Positions 1 to 10,712 of a stretch of DNA of 64,000 nucleotides are shown here, in pieces. The notes beneath the pieces are model-generated. The model made no database searches. It was not told where the DNA came from and was given only the letters and a program-made list of their open reading frames with translations. Origin of the DNA: Lathyrus oleraceus (lineage: Eukaryota > Streptophyta > Magnoliopsida > Fabales > Fabaceae). The stretch's first letter is position 1; each line of letters starts with the position of its first letter. The stretch covers positions 534,030,082 to 534,094,081 of the forward strand of contig NC_066585.1 of the NCBI RefSeq assembly GCF_024323335.1, in the 5' to 3' direction. The translations under genes and the position numbers were made by a program.

Positions 1-2282
1 GTCCGTTTGGAGTGTTCGCATACAGAAAAATGCCCTTTGGGCTGTGCAATGCACCGGCGACCTTCCAACGATGTGTCCAAGCCATTTTTGCCGATCTGAT
101 AGAGAAAACAATGGAAGTCTTCATGGATGACTTCTCGGTATTTGGTGGGACGTTTAGTCTATGCTTGGCAAATTTGAAGACGGTGTTGGAAAGGTGTGTG
201 AAGACCAATTTGGTGCTAAATTGGGAAAAGTGTCACTTCATGGTGACCGAGGGGATCGTGCTAGGCCACAAAATCTCTAAAAGGGGGCTTGAAGTGGATA
301 GAGCTAAGGTTGAAGTAATTGAAAAATTACCCCCTCCGGTGAATGTGAAGGGCATCCGTAGCTTTTTGGGGCACGCGGGGTTCTACCGGCGCTTCATCAA
401 GGACTTCTCAAAGGTGGCTAAACCTTTGAGCAATTTGCTCGCCAAAGACCAGGTATTTCTCTTCACCGAAGATTGTTTGCAAGATTTTGAGGTTTTAAAA
501 GAAAAATTGGTTACCGCTCCAATAATAGTCGCTCCCGATTGGAATGAAAATTTTGAACTAATGTGTGACGCGAGTGACTATGCTGTTGGAGCGGTACTTG
601 GCCAAAGAAAAGACAAAACTTTTCATGCGATACATTATGCGAGTAAGGTTCTTAACGAGGCTCAAATAAATTATGCCACAACGGAAAAAGAACTACTCGC
701 AATAGTGTATGCGCTAGAAAAGTTTAGGTCTTATCTTATAGGGTCTAAAGTCATTGTGTATACCGACCACGCGGCGATTAAGTATCTGCTAACCAAGCCG
801 GATTCGAAGCAAAGGCTCATCCGTTGGATCCTCTTGTTACAAGAATTCGATGTCGAAATCAAAGACAAGAAGGGGTCGGAAAACTTGGTAGCGGATCATT
901 TATCCCGCTTAGTGAATGTCGAGGTTACCGCATCTGAAAAGGAAATCCGGGAAGAATTTCCTGATGAAAAACTGTTTAAGGTTCAAGTTAGGCCGTGGTT
1001 TGCAGACTTTGCAAACCACAAGGCTAGTGGTTTTGTGCCTGCCGACCTAACTTCGAACCAAAAGAGGAAGTTCCTTTCGGATGCGAAGTATTATGTTTGG
1101 GATGACCCATACTTGTTTAAGTTGGGTAGCGATAACCTGTTAAGGAGATGCGTAACTGGTGATGAAGCCCAGAGCATCCTTTGGCATTGTCACAACTCGC
1201 CTTATGGCGGACATTATAATGGGGTTAGAACGGCCACTAAAATTCTTCAATCGGGATTTTATTGGCCAACTATTTTCAAAGACGCACATATCCATGCGCA
1301 AAGTTGTGACAACTGCCAAAGAAGCGGTGGGATAGGTAAGAGAGATGAGATGCCTCTCCAAAATATCCAAGAAGTGGAAGTGTTTGATTGTTGGGGCATA
1401 GATTTCGTAGGACCTTTCCCACCCTCTTATGGGAATGAGTACATGCTTGTTGCTGTTGATTATGTCTCTAAGTGGGTTGAGGCGATTGCCTCACCTCGGG
1501 CGGATGCCAAAACGGTGATAAATTTTTTAAAGAAAAACATATTTTCCCGTTTTGGAACCCCCCGAGTGTTGATAAGTGACGGAGGGTCACACTTTTGCAA
1601 TGCACCTTTGGAAACAATTCTAAAACATTATGGTGTATCGCATAGGGTGACAACTCCGTACCACCCTCAGGCTAACGGGCAAGCGGAGGTCTCTAATCGA
1701 GAGATTAAGAGAATCCTAGAAAAAACCGTGTCTAATTCTAAAAAAGAGTGGTCCCAAAAATTGGACGAAGCATTATGGGCCTACCGTACGGCCTTTAAAG
1801 CTCCAATTGGCCTAACTCCCTTTCAATTGGTATTTGGTAAAACTTGCCATTTGCCGGTTGAATTGGAACACAAGGCCTTGTGGGCCCTAAAGTTTTTAAA
1901 TTTTGAACATGAGTTGGCCGGTAACAAAAGGAAAGTACAACTACTTGAGTTGGAGGAGATGCGCAATGCCGCATACCACTCAAGTTGGTTGTACAAGGAA
2001 AAAGCAAAGAAGTATCACGACAAGAAGATCCGTAACAAAGAATTTGTGCCCGGACAATTGGTCCTATTGTTCAACTCCCGGTTGAAGTTGTTTCCCGGGA
2101 AGTTGAAATCAAAATGGTCCGGGCCATTTCGGGTGAAAGAAGTAAAAGAGTACGGGGCCATTGTCATTGAAGACATGGACAAGAAAGATAGTTGGACCGT
2201 GAATGGCCAACGATTGAAAGTGTATCTCGGCGGTCATGTGGATCGCGAGAGTTGTGCTCAGCCGCTCGATGCTCCTCTGTGA
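1..2282 (+). CDS. Athila-like pol polyprotein, 3' part (RT, RNase H, integrase)
   Basis: Replication and integration enzymes of a Ty3 retrotransposon. The frame is already open at base 3, so the gene starts left of the window. The order is the second half of reverse transcriptase with an FMDD catalytic motif (nt 120-131), RNase H (about nt 540-900), then integrase. Integrase has an HHCC zinc-binding region (about nt 1180-1320), a DDE core (the first Asp in WGIDF near nt 1395, the second in ISDGG near nt 1575, the Glu in GQAEVSNRE near nt 1687) and a C-terminal domain to TGA at 2280-2282. About 757 codons run without a stop or frameshift, the best-preserved coding stretch in the window. The closest match by eye is the Athila/Cyclops lineage of legumes. 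It could still encode active enzymes if the left part is intact. Confidence 0.93.
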   Translation, partial: PFGVFAYRKMPFGLCNAPATFQRCVQAIFADLIEKTMEVFMDDFSVFGGTFSLCLANLKTVLERCVKTNLVLNWEKCHFMVTEGIVLGHKISKRGLEVDRAKVEVIEKLPPPVNVKGIRSFLGHAGFYRRFIKDFSKVAKPLSNLLAKDQVFLFTEDCLQDFEVLKEKLVTAPIIVAPDWNENFELMCDASDYAVGAVLGQRKDKTFHAIHYASKVLNEAQINYATTEKELLAIVYALEKFRSYLIGSKVIVYTDHAAIKYLLTKPDSKQRLIRWILLLQEFDVEIKDKKGSENLVADHLSRLVNVEVTASEKEIREEFPDEKLFKVQVRPWFADFANHKASGFVPADLTSNQKRKFLSDAKYYVWDDPYLFKLGSDNLLRRCVTGDEAQSILWHCHNSPYGGHYNGVRTATKILQSGFYWPTIFKDAHIHAQSCDNCQRSGGIGKRDEMPLQNIQEVEVFDCWGIDFVGPFPPSYGNEYMLVAVDYVSKWVEAIASPRADAKTVINFLKKNIFSRFGTPRVLISDGGSHFCNAPLETILKHYGVSHRVTTPYHPQANGQAEVSNREIKRILEKTVSNSKKEWSQKLDEALWAYRTAFKAPIGLTPFQLVFGKTCHLPVELEHKALWALKFLNFEHELAGNKRKVQLLELEEMRNAAYHSSWLYKEKAKKYHDKKIRNKEFVPGQLVLLFNSRLKLFPGKLKSKWSGPFRVKEVKEYGAIVIEDMDKKDSWTVNGQRLKVYLGGHVDRESCAQPLDAPL

Positions 2283-2324
2283 GCATCGCACCGTCGAGCT
2301 TAGCCGACGTTAAACAAGCGCTAG

Positions 2325-2350
2325 TTGGGAGGCACCCCAACATTGTAAGT
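2325..2350 (+). promoter_or_regulatory. Post-pol hairpin and adjacent splice-donor-like GTAAGT
   Basis: TTGGGAGGCACCCCAA at 2325-2340 is a short perfect-stem hairpin. A 'TTGGGAGGC..CCCAA' signature is recurrent just after pol in Athila-type elements. GTAAGT at 2345-2350 follows within five bases and matches a strong plant 5' splice site. Athila env-like ORFs are thought to need a subgenomic message, so a donor here is plausible. I see no assured acceptor. Confidence 0.4.
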
Positions 2351-2692
2351 ATTTACTGTTTTATGTTTTATGTTGTATTGAGTACACTGTGCTAAACCCA
2401 TGCTGGATGACTTGCAAGTGCTGCATTTGCCATGCACTTGTTGTCATGCTCGCTTGCAGCTCGCTAGGCGAGGCAGTAGCGAGCATGCTCGCTAGCTGCT
2501 CGCTAGGCGAGGCAGCAGCGAGCGCTGCAGTACTGTTTACTATTTAAATCTCAGCAGGGCCATTTTGCCCCAAACCTTCAAAAAAAATTCTGAACGGCTC
2601 TGCTGAGGAATTTGTGCTAGGCTTCTCAAACTCTCTCATTTGCATCTTTATCACCAACACTTGCTCGAGCATTGTTAGCGCGTGAGCAATTT

Positions 2693-2818
2693 ATGCTTAA
2701 CGCTAATTGGCCTGTGGACAGGCCAGTCTATGGTGAGGGGGTGGGCGCTGATGCTGATGATGCTGATGATGATGATGAGGCTACCGGTTCTGAGGCCGGT
2801 AGCGAGGAGGAGTCCTGA
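2693..2818 (+). pseudogene. Short acidic ORF, possible C-terminal remnant of env-like ORF
   Basis: ATG to TGA, 41 codons. The second half is a run of Asp, Ala, Glu, Gly and Ser encoded by GAT/GAG repeats. Acidic tails of this kind end the ORFs found beside pol in legume Athila-type elements. I read it as what remains after internal deletion of such an ORF. It is too short and repetitive to assign a function. Confidence 0.35.
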
Positions 2819-4292
2819 GCCCTTAGTGGGTTAAGTTTTTGTATTTTTTCAGTTTTTATGTTAATTCTATTTGTATCTTCGGATTTTGTATTTTGACCAT
2901 GGTGTTGTACTATTGGGGTGTTTTGTCCCCCATGAACAAATTTATATTTTCAGTTAATGTTATTTATTTATGTTTTTAATTTTGTATGTTTAATAAATTT
3001 TTGGTTGATTGAGTGGCAAACCCTTCTAGATTGGTTGCTCCTCAAGAAGTACCCAATGAAGGTGCATCCGAGCTTGGATGGCAATGATAAGAATAAACAA
3101 GTGAATGAAGCTAAGGTACATGGTTACCGTCGGCTAGAATTTTAGAATGCATTAGGAACTTTACTCTTTTTGGTAAATTGAATATTGTCTTTTTGCAACA
3201 TAATTGAATGAATGCTTCATCTAGAACTTAAAACCACAAATTGTGAGGAAACCTCCATTGTTCACTTAAATGCTGGATTCTAATAAGTTTTGTTGATTCA
3301 TGTGATTCATTATTTGTCTTTTATTATTGTGAAATTGTGGAAGCAATTAGAAATGATCAAGGCACTTGTTTTCTTTCGAGCACAACTACATCCAAAAACA
3401 ACTTACCTGTGAGCAGAGAGAGTATTTGTTAACCCCTTTGAGCCTAAACAGTTGAATCTCGGCTTGAAATAAAGCGAGATCTCAAAAATCTTTTTTACAA
3501 CCCGGAAAATCTTGATTATTGTTCTTTTGCCGTAAAAAGTTAAGAGCATTCACTTAGGGTGTGGAAGAAATAAGTTGGGGAGAACGAAAAAGAATTGGTA
3601 AGTACCACAACTCTTGAAAAAGAAAAGAAAAACCGAGCAAGCATAGAAAAATATATGTATAGAAAATATAGAAAAGAAACATCTGTTTTGTATATTTGAT
3701 GTGAAAGAAAAGAACAAAAATAGAAAAAAATGAAAATGAGTGCTTGCTTGGAAGAAAAATAGTGAAAAATAAAAATTGAGTTGTGGAATTTGTGTTGTGA
3801 AGGTTTCAAATAAGAAACAAATGAAACAAAGTCGAGTAGTGTGAATAATACTGTGAATGTCTCTTTTGCATCGGCACTTTCGTTTCAATGGCCTTAGAAA
3901 TGACCCTTGTTTGTTAACCTAACCAAGCTTCAACCGAAAAGCCCTTAGTGATCTTTATGCTTCCACAGTACCATTTTAATTGTTAGACATTGTATGAATC
4001 TATTTGATTTCTTCATTATTTGTTAGAGAGTGAGATTAGTCCCGCGGTTGCAAACGCGCAAAATCTTCATTCCTTATTCGAAGAGGAGAGATAGGATGAT
4101 TCATTCAGAATAGTATTGTTGTAGATAGATAAATATTTTGCATTGCTATTTAAGTTTTAGTTCTTATGTATTATTTTATTCGAACCGTTGGGAACTTTTA
4201 TTTGCTGATTTCGCTTGTGTTTGAGCCGTTTATCCAACTTCGGAGAAACCAGTTTCTTAAAGCAAATCCTCTTGTCCTTCAAGAGGCATACT

Positions 4293-4329
4293 TTGCTTGA
4301 GGACAAGCAAGAATCTAGTTGGGGAGAGT
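4293..4329 (+). promoter_or_regulatory. Hairpin and polypurine tract before the Athila 3' LTR
   Basis: TTGCTTG (4293-4299) and CAAGCAA (4304-4310) form a perfect 7-bp stem. TTGGGGAGAG at 4319-4328 is the polypurine tract, the primer for plus-strand DNA synthesis, and touches the LTR that begins TGTTAG at 4330. Confidence 0.75.
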
Positions 4330-4561
4330 TGTTAGATGCCCAAAAGTGCTTATTAGAGCTATCATATGTGGGCATCTTTCACTCTTTTTCCTTGCTACAA
4401 CTGTCAAAACCACATTTGTTTTACATGGAATGCATTACATTGATAAACAAGCTTGGTGCCTTTGATTTGTGTGTTATTGTGCAGGAAAGACATGAACTAA
4501 TTGAAAATGAAGACACAAGAAAATTGGCAAAGGAACCAAAGAATACAAGCATTTCATCAGC

Positions 4562-4942
4562 CTGCTCGCTAGGCGAGGCTGTGGCGAAGCATTGGTTCGC
4601 TAGGCGAGTTCCAGGCGAACAGCTCCAGTAAATTATCAAATTAATTCGCTAGGCGAGCTGAAGGCGAAGGTGGTAGCGAGTTCATTCTGTTTTGGTGAAA
4701 AACGCAGCCAGCACTCACTCGCTAGGCGAAGCTCTAGCGAGTCCCCAGCGAGCATTCCAGTAGCAAAACCTCTCAACCTCGCTGGGGCGAAGGTTGAAAC
4801 GTGTCCTTCGCTAGGCGAAGGTATGTTCGCTAGGCGAACATGACAGTTCAGCAGGCCCTGTTTTCTCTGGGCGCAGGGGCCTTTTGTGCCCATTTTAGAC
4901 CCTCGCTAGGCGAGCCATTCTGCTTGCCTAGCGAACATGACA
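4562..4942. repeat. Cluster of CGCTAGGCGA palindromic motifs
   Basis: At least seven copies of CGCTAGGCG(A/G) or its complement (near 4565, 4607, 4648, 4720, 4810, 4830, 4903 and, inverted, 4929) lie in the 400 bp upstream of the TATA box. The same motif occurs twice in the 3' region at about 2462-2510. Many copies are followed by a partly complementary TAGCGAG, so they can fold. Confidence 0.75.
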
Positions 4943-4956
4943 GCCCAGCAGTGGTC

Positions 4957-4963
4957 TATAAGT
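4957..4963 (+). promoter_or_regulatory. TATA box of Athila LTR
   Basis: TATAAGT in a GC-mixed context 627 bp into the LTR, immediately downstream of the palindrome cluster. The position suits the U3/R promoter. No transcription start can be fixed from sequence. Confidence 0.55.
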
Positions 4964-5827
4964 AGCAGGTGCCACTTTTGAGCACCATACCTCATTTTTA
5001 CCAACTTTTTCCACTTTTGTACTTTCTTCTAGATATTTTTGCAGCATTGTTCTTGGGATCTTTATGCCCTAGTTTTCATTTTCTCTTCATCTTAGAACCA
5101 TCTTCTACAAAAAGAAGGTGGATTCCCATCCAACTTCGATTATCCGACTTGGATGTTGATCAACCTTCTTTCCTTACTTGCCGACCAAGCTACCATGAAA
5201 ATGAGTAGCTAAGTCATCCATTTGTCAAGGTTAGATGTAGGTGATTACTAGCTTTGTGTGTAAATGTAAGGATCCTCATATGCAAACTCTTTAACGGTAA
5301 ATATATGATGAAAACTTTGTTTCTATTTAAAACTCTTTGTGTTGGTTTATGATCGAGAGATGTTTACCGACTCTTGACCTAGGTTTTCATCCAAACTTGT
5401 TTGTTAGCTAGAGATAGTAACGAATGATTTTGTTCACCATAAGGTTGAACCAAAAAGTTGTCATTTTGATAGATTGTGTTCGAGAGAAACAATGGATCAA
5501 AATGGCAAAACTCACAATATGTGTTCGAGAGAAACATATTGAGAGGACTTTGTGAAATGATTTATCATCTAAAGGAGTTTATAAGATTGTTGACCGAGCA
5601 AATACATGCAAAGTGATCATTGAAACCTAACTTTGACAATATTTCTCATTTAATCAAACCATAACTTTTACCGCAATTTATTACTTTTTATGCAAGATAA
5701 CTTGATTAAAACCAAAACCCTATTGTTACATTGAGCTAAGATTAATACAACCATCGAACGGCGGTGATATCTTACAATCCCTGTGGATACGATAACAAAA
5801 ACCCGACACGAAATATACCTTTCAACA

Positions 5828-8040
5828 CCAGGTTGTTAAAACAAGAGGAGAAGGTGATTCAGCCGCTCGTGAAGCAAGTTGGGATTGTTGTTCCAGGCAC
5901 CGCTGAGGTCAAGAAAGAGGTGAAAATCGGGGCTGCTTTGGAGGAAAGTGTCAAGAGCAGATTGGTAGTACTGTTGAAAGAGTATGTCGACATCTTTGCC
6001 TGGTCTTATCAAGGTTGGATACTGATATTGTTATGCACAAGCTACCGTTGAGAGCAGATTGTCCTCCAGTGAAGCAGAAGTTGCGCAGAACTCGACCTTA
6101 TATGGCGATGAAGATTAAAGAGGAAGTGCAGAAGCAGTGGGATGCTGGTTTCCTTGCTGTCACTAATTATCCGCCATGGGTTGCGAATATCGTGCCAGTC
6201 CCGAAGAAAGATGGTAAGGTGAGAATGTGTGTGGACTACCGAGATCTGAACAGAGCTAGCCCGAAGGATGATTTTCCATTACCTCACATTGATGTGTTGG
6301 TAGACAATACGGCTAAATTCTCGGTGTTTTCCTTCATGGATGGCTTTTCTGGCTATAATCAAATTAAAATGTCGCCAGATGATATGGAGAAAACAACGTT
6401 CATTACACCGTGGGGTACCTTTTGTTACAAGGTGATGCCATTTGGTCTCAAGAATGCTGGTGCTACTTATCAGAGAGCCATGGTGACTTTGTTTCATGAT
6501 ATGATTCATCATGAAATTGAATGCTATGCTATGACATGATAGCAAAGTCCCAAACAGAAGAGGGGCATCTGGCAGACCGGGGCAAGCTGTTGGGCCGGTT
6601 GAGACAATTCAAACTGAGGTTGAATTCAGATAAATGCACTATCAGAGTGCGGGTCGGTAAGCTGCTGGGGGTTTATTGTAAGTAAGAGAGGAATCGAGGT
6701 TGATCCTGCAAAAAAAAAAAAAAAAAAAAAGACAAAAAAAAAAGAAGAGAAAAAACAAAACACTGCCTAAACCGAGAATGGAAAAAGAGGTTCATGGTCT
6801 ATTAGGTAGATTGAACTACATGTCATGGTTTATGTCTCATCTAACAGCCACGTGTGAACCTATATTCAAGCTGTTGGAAAAAAAGAGATCGAATGGTCAG
6901 GTGAAACAATGATTGCCAAGGGGCATTGAGAAATAAAAGAATAAGTTGCAGGAGCCGCCGATTCTGTTGCCTTCCTATGGAGAAAGACTGTTAATCTAGT
7001 ACTTGACAGCCCTCGAGGGGTCCATGAGGTGTGTACTTGGGCAGCATGACGAGTCCGGTCGAAAAGAGCATGCAATTTACCTTAGCAAAAAGTTTACCGA
7101 CTATGAAACAATACATTCACTGCTCGAGAAAACTTGTTGTACTTTGGCATAGGCTGCTCGCCGACTGAGACAGTGTATGCTGGTTCATACCACTTTGTGG
7201 ATTTCGAGATTGGATCTAATCAAGTAGATTTTTGAGAAGCCAGCAATGACCGGACGGGTTGCGAAAGGGCCAATGATTTTGATTGAATACGATATTCAGT
7301 ATACCTCTCAGAAAGCAATAAAGGGGAGTGTATGGCCTGATTACCTCGCCCAGCAACCCGTAGAGGATTATCAACCGAGGAAGTTTGAGTTCCCTGATGA
7401 GGACATCTCGAGGTGCTCAAATCGAAAGATTGTGAGGAACTGATCCCGGAGGAGGGGCCTGACCCTGAATCCGAACGGATTCTGATGTCTGATGAGGAGG
7501 TTAAGGTGAATAAGCTTTTGTTGCCCGGATAACGTTTGAAGGCACCGACGATGTGATTGAGTAGGAAACTGGTATCCTGGGTATCGAACGTCGGTGCGTA
7601 CATCTACCGGGGCAATGCCTTTCTCATTGGTATATGGGATGGAAGCCGTGCTACCGGTTGAGGTTCAGATTCCCTCTTTGAGAGTCCTGATGGACGTGAA
7701 ATTGCAAGAGGCTGAATGGGTAAGGACCCGGTATGAGGAGCTAAGCTTGATTGAGGAGAAGAGGCTGGCAGCCATCTGTCATGGGCAGTTATACCAGCAG
7801 CGGATGAAGCGTGCTTTTGAAAAAAAGGTGCGACCTCGTGTGTATCATGTGGGTGATATGGTGCTGAAAAGGATCCTTCCTCCTCAAAACGATCGAAGGG
7901 GCAAATGGACACCCAATTATGAAGGTCCATTCGTGGTCAAGAAGGTTTTCTCTGGTGGAGCCTTGTTGTTAACGACCATGAATGGCGAGGATTTTCCATC
8001 CCCTGTGAATGCGGACACAGTTAAAAAATACTTCGTATAA
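5828..8040 (+). pseudogene. Ogre-1 pol pseudogene
   Basis: Broken Ogre-type polyprotein read in pieces. An RT N-terminal part (5830-6040) and the RT core (6015-6539) keep the FSGYNQI and MPFGLKNAGATYQ motifs. The YVDD catalytic motif is destroyed: Asp-Asp codons are missing near 6520 and a stop follows at 6537-6539. Frameshifts, an A-rich run (6710-6772) and many stops follow through the connection and RNase H region (to about 7440). The second RNase H and the integrase core are deleted. The frame recovers at 7594 with the integrase C-terminal part, ending in TAA at 8038-8040. It cannot encode active enzymes. All fragments align with the Ogre-2 pol at 34892-31427, which has about 1.2 kb more. 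Confidence 0.88.
6710..6772 (+). repeat. A-rich low-complexity run in Ogre-1 pol
   Basis: Twenty or more consecutive A followed by A-rich sequence interrupts codons that are continuous in Ogre-2. It may be a local expansion or an inserted poly(A) stub. No target duplication is obvious. Confidence 0.6.
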
Positions 8041-9123
8041 AGAGACCCGCTGGACAAAAAGAATAAAAGAGTCCAGGCAAAAAGGGGCATCCCGGCGAAC
8101 CAAAAAAAAGAGAGAAAAGGTTCGGGCAAAAGTTAGGGATAATAAAAGAGAAAAAATGTACACCCGGCAAGTCGAAAACCTGGAAAGGCGGCTTGGGCAA
8201 AAAAGGGTATCCCGGTGGACTGAAAACCCGAAAGGGCGGTCCATGCAAAAGAGGGACTGAAACGAACAACTGCGTCTGGCATGATCGTTTGCGCTTTGGT
8301 TAAGGCATCGTGGATAATACCCGGTAGGGATCAATCAGAAGCGTCTTGTTCAGAAGGCAGAAAGCACGGAGAGTCTGAGGACATATGGGGTGTAACCGAG
8401 TTGGAACTCGACGAGATCACGGGTTTCATATTGCCATTAGGATAGATTTTTCCTTTTGTGCGCAATTACCTCTTTTCAGGAATTGCTTCTTTTGTATTGC
8501 TCAATTTGAGCCACACATTTTTTCAATCAATAAAATGCATATTCAGTCAAATAGTTTTGTTTTTGTTTTTCATTACCGCTTTGATTGCAAAAACATCCAA
8601 TTATTGTGATAAAGAATCTTTGCATTTTAAGACATACAGGTCCCTTCCAATGCATGTTTATAAGATTGAAAGCTTGAAATCTTATTCGGAAGGTTGAGTG
8701 ACCCAAGTGTTGAAATCTTGACACGCCTGGGGCATGGTTTTATCTAACGATCTCTTTTGCAGGTACTGTTAGATATTTTCCCTCACTTGCAGGTTGTGAT
8801 GTGGAAGCTTTTGATAAAACAGTCCCCACGGAATCCAGTCAGGGACAAATGGAGGAAGAAATGGTGAAAAGACGACGAGGACGTACGACGATCCTGGATA
8901 TTAATCAAGAAGACTCTTCAAAGTCGGAAGATTGAAAAGTCTGTATAAGTCCCAGGAGTTCGCTCTCCGTCGAGTACGGAGCGGTTTGGAATACAAGATG
9001 ATGGAGCAGAAAAGTCCAGACGAGTCTGGGAGTTCTCAAAATTGGAAAGCTGACATGGGAGTTGGATATGAATACCAAGGGGTCGACGAGTCGACGGGTG
9101 TTCGGTATCAGATTTTCCTCATC

Positions 9124-9530
9124 TCTCCAAGCAGAGTCGTGAGGACTAATTCCCCAGCAGATTCAAGGTCTGTGGATTCCCTAGCAGGGTCAGGATGGTT
9201 ATCCCCGGCAGGTTTCAGATCAATGCCTCCCCAGTCGTCAGGCCTGAAGGTTGCAATTCCCCCAGCGGAAGTATCTGTGTGCGGTGGTTCCTCGAGCAGA
9301 GTCTGGAGTGTTGTATCCCCAGCAAGTCAAAGACTGTTGTATCCCCACAGAGCGCGTTGGTGGTTTTTATCCCCAGTGAAGTCCCCAAACGGATTGGGTG
9401 CAGAGGGGATTATTCAGCAAGGGTTGCTTATTTCCCAGTAGCAGTGTTATTCCCCAGCAGGGTGGAGTTGAAGCAATGGTGAATTCCTCAGCAGAGTGTC
9501 TCGAGCTCCTCAGAAGAGTCCCTTGAAGGG
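9124..9530 (+). repeat. Dispersed TCCCCAGCAG-type motifs
   Basis: About fifteen degenerate copies of TCCCC(A/G)GC(A/G)G, often followed by AGT, spaced 20-40 bp. Clear examples are near 9150, 9203, 9258, 9319, 9369, 9453 and 9485. Further copies recur near 9753, 9912, 10067 and 11215. The motif matches the sense 3' end of tRNA-Arg and so is complementary to the primer-binding site of Ogre-2. Confidence 0.7.
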
Positions 9531-9649
9531 GATGCTTTTTTATGCATTCATCATGTAGATAAGCATAACATATTGCATAATAAATCGCGTAGCATTTCCA
9601 TAATTATGGAGCATTACGCTGAAAAAATCAATCATGCATCATTATTGCA

Positions 9650-10250
9650 AGCATGAGCTAGTCTCAGACCGTGGTCATCGTTTGAGAGGTGGTTGCCTGA
9701 GGGTGAAGGTGTTGCTCCGAGGAGTGTGGCACCGTATTTTTATCAATAGTACTTCCCCAGTAGTGCGATACTGGAGGAAATTTTTCCGTCGGACAGAGAT
9801 GGGAAATGTTACGCGATCAGCGCGACTCAAGCCGTGGTTACCGTTTGAGATTTGGGTTTTGCCGGTCAGTGAAAATGTTACTCCGAGGAGTTTGGTACTA
9901 GATCAACAATGTTCCCCAGTAGTGCGATACTGGAGGAAATTTTTCCGTCGGACAGAGAGGGAAAGGTTACGCGATCAGCGCGACTCAAGCCGTGGTTACC
10001 GCTTGAGATTTGGCTTCACCGGATGGAGACGATGTTACTCTGAGGAGTCTAACATCATGACGTCAATGTACCCCAGTAGTGTGATACTGGAGGAAGCTTT
10101 TCCGTCGGACAGAGATGGGAATGTTACGCGATCAGCGCGATTCAAGTCGTGGTTACCGCTTGAGATTTGGTTTCGACAGAAGTTGGAAGGTGTCACTCTG
10201 AGGAGTTCAGCATCGTGATTTTGGAGCAACAGTATTTCCCAGTCATCAGT
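9650..10250 (+). repeat. Tandem repeat of about 157 bp, about 3.5 copies
   Basis: Shared landmarks are 'CCCCAGTAGTG(C/T)GATACTGGAG' at about 9754, 9913 and 10068 (periods 159 and 155), and 'GTTACGCGATCAGCGCGA' once per unit. Copies differ by scattered substitutions, and the first unit is more diverged. Confidence 0.85.
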
Positions 10251-10280
10251 TAATGTCTGGTCGAGTTTTCTTTGGTGTCC

Positions 10281-10712
10281 TGTAAACATTCTTGTTCGAT
10301 GTCCTGTAAACATCCTTGTTCGATGTCCTGTAAACATCCTTGTTCGATGTCCTGTAAACATCCTTGTTCGATGTCCTGTAAACATCCTTGTTCGATGTCC
10401 TGTAAACATCCTTGTTCGATGTCCTGTAAACATCCTTGTTCGATGTCCTGTAAACATCCTTGTTCGATGTCCTGTAAACATCCTTGTTCGATGTCCTGTA
10501 AACATCATTGTTCGATGTCCTGTAAACATCCTTGTTCGATGTCCTGTAAACATCATTGTTCGATGTCCTGTAAACATCCTTGTTCGATGTCCTGTAAACA
10601 TCATTGTTCGATGTCCTGTAAACATCATTGTGCGATGTCAAGTAAACATCATTGTTCGATGTTCGGCAAACATCATCGTTCGATGTTCGGTAAACGTCGA
10701 GTTTCCTCCCAG
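10281..10712 (+). repeat. 24-bp minisatellite, about 17 copies
   Basis: Unit TGTAAACATCCTTGTTCGATGTCC begins at 10281 and repeats every 24 bp. The central units are nearly identical, with a C/A change at one site alternating in the right half. The last three units decay. It is flanked on both sides by 'CAGTCAT(C/T)(A/G)GTTAATGTCTGG', which also occurs in Ogre-2, so the array grew from a shared 3' UTR module. Confidence 0.95.

Larger units (their letters stand above)
2283..4318 (+). other. Athila 3' region without an intact env-like ORF
   Basis: Two kilobases between pol and the polypurine tract. It holds a conserved hairpin just after pol, a small acidic ORF remnant at 2693-2818, CGCTAGGCGA-type palindromes at about 2450-2522, and a purine-rich stretch (about 3540-3880). 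The open minus-strand frames over that purine-rich stretch are composition artefacts. Full-length Athila elements often carry an env-like ORF here. None is open in this copy, so it was probably deleted. Confidence 0.6.
1..5827 (+). mobile_element. Athila-like Ty3 retrotransposon, 3' part
   Basis: This is the 3' half of an Athila-lineage Ty3 (gypsy) element. The open pol frame enters from the left edge and is followed by a 2-kb 3' region, a polypurine tract and one 1.5-kb LTR. The 5' LTR and gag lie outside the window. The LTR ends at about 5827, and the sequence then changes abruptly to Ogre-type pol in mid-gene. The element was therefore inserted into the older Ogre-1. The five bases after the LTR (CCAGG, 5828-5832) are the expected target duplication, but the left copy is not in view. 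Lineage assignment rests on the FMDD active site, the conserved hairpin after pol and the tract before the LTR. Confidence 0.85.
4330..5827 (+). repeat. Athila-like 3' LTR
   Basis: The LTR starts TGTTAG directly after the polypurine tract and ends ..CAACA, about 1498 bp, normal for Athila. A TATA box (TATAAG, 4957-4962) separates U3 from R. U3 carries many CGCTAGGCGA palindromes. Near the end is the 'CAATCCCTGTGGATACGATA' stretch seen close to the 3' end of many Athila LTRs. The right boundary is set by the resumption of Ogre pol codons. Confidence 0.8.

Noticed and set aside
3540..3888. Phe-rich minus-strand frames (89 and 112 codons)
   Set aside because: Artefact of a purine-rich plus strand in the Athila 3' region. 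Very biased composition and no homologue.
10281..10712. CRISPR-like array
   Set aside because: Units are contiguous with no unique spacers, and the setting is a plant retrotransposon 3' UTR. It is a minisatellite.
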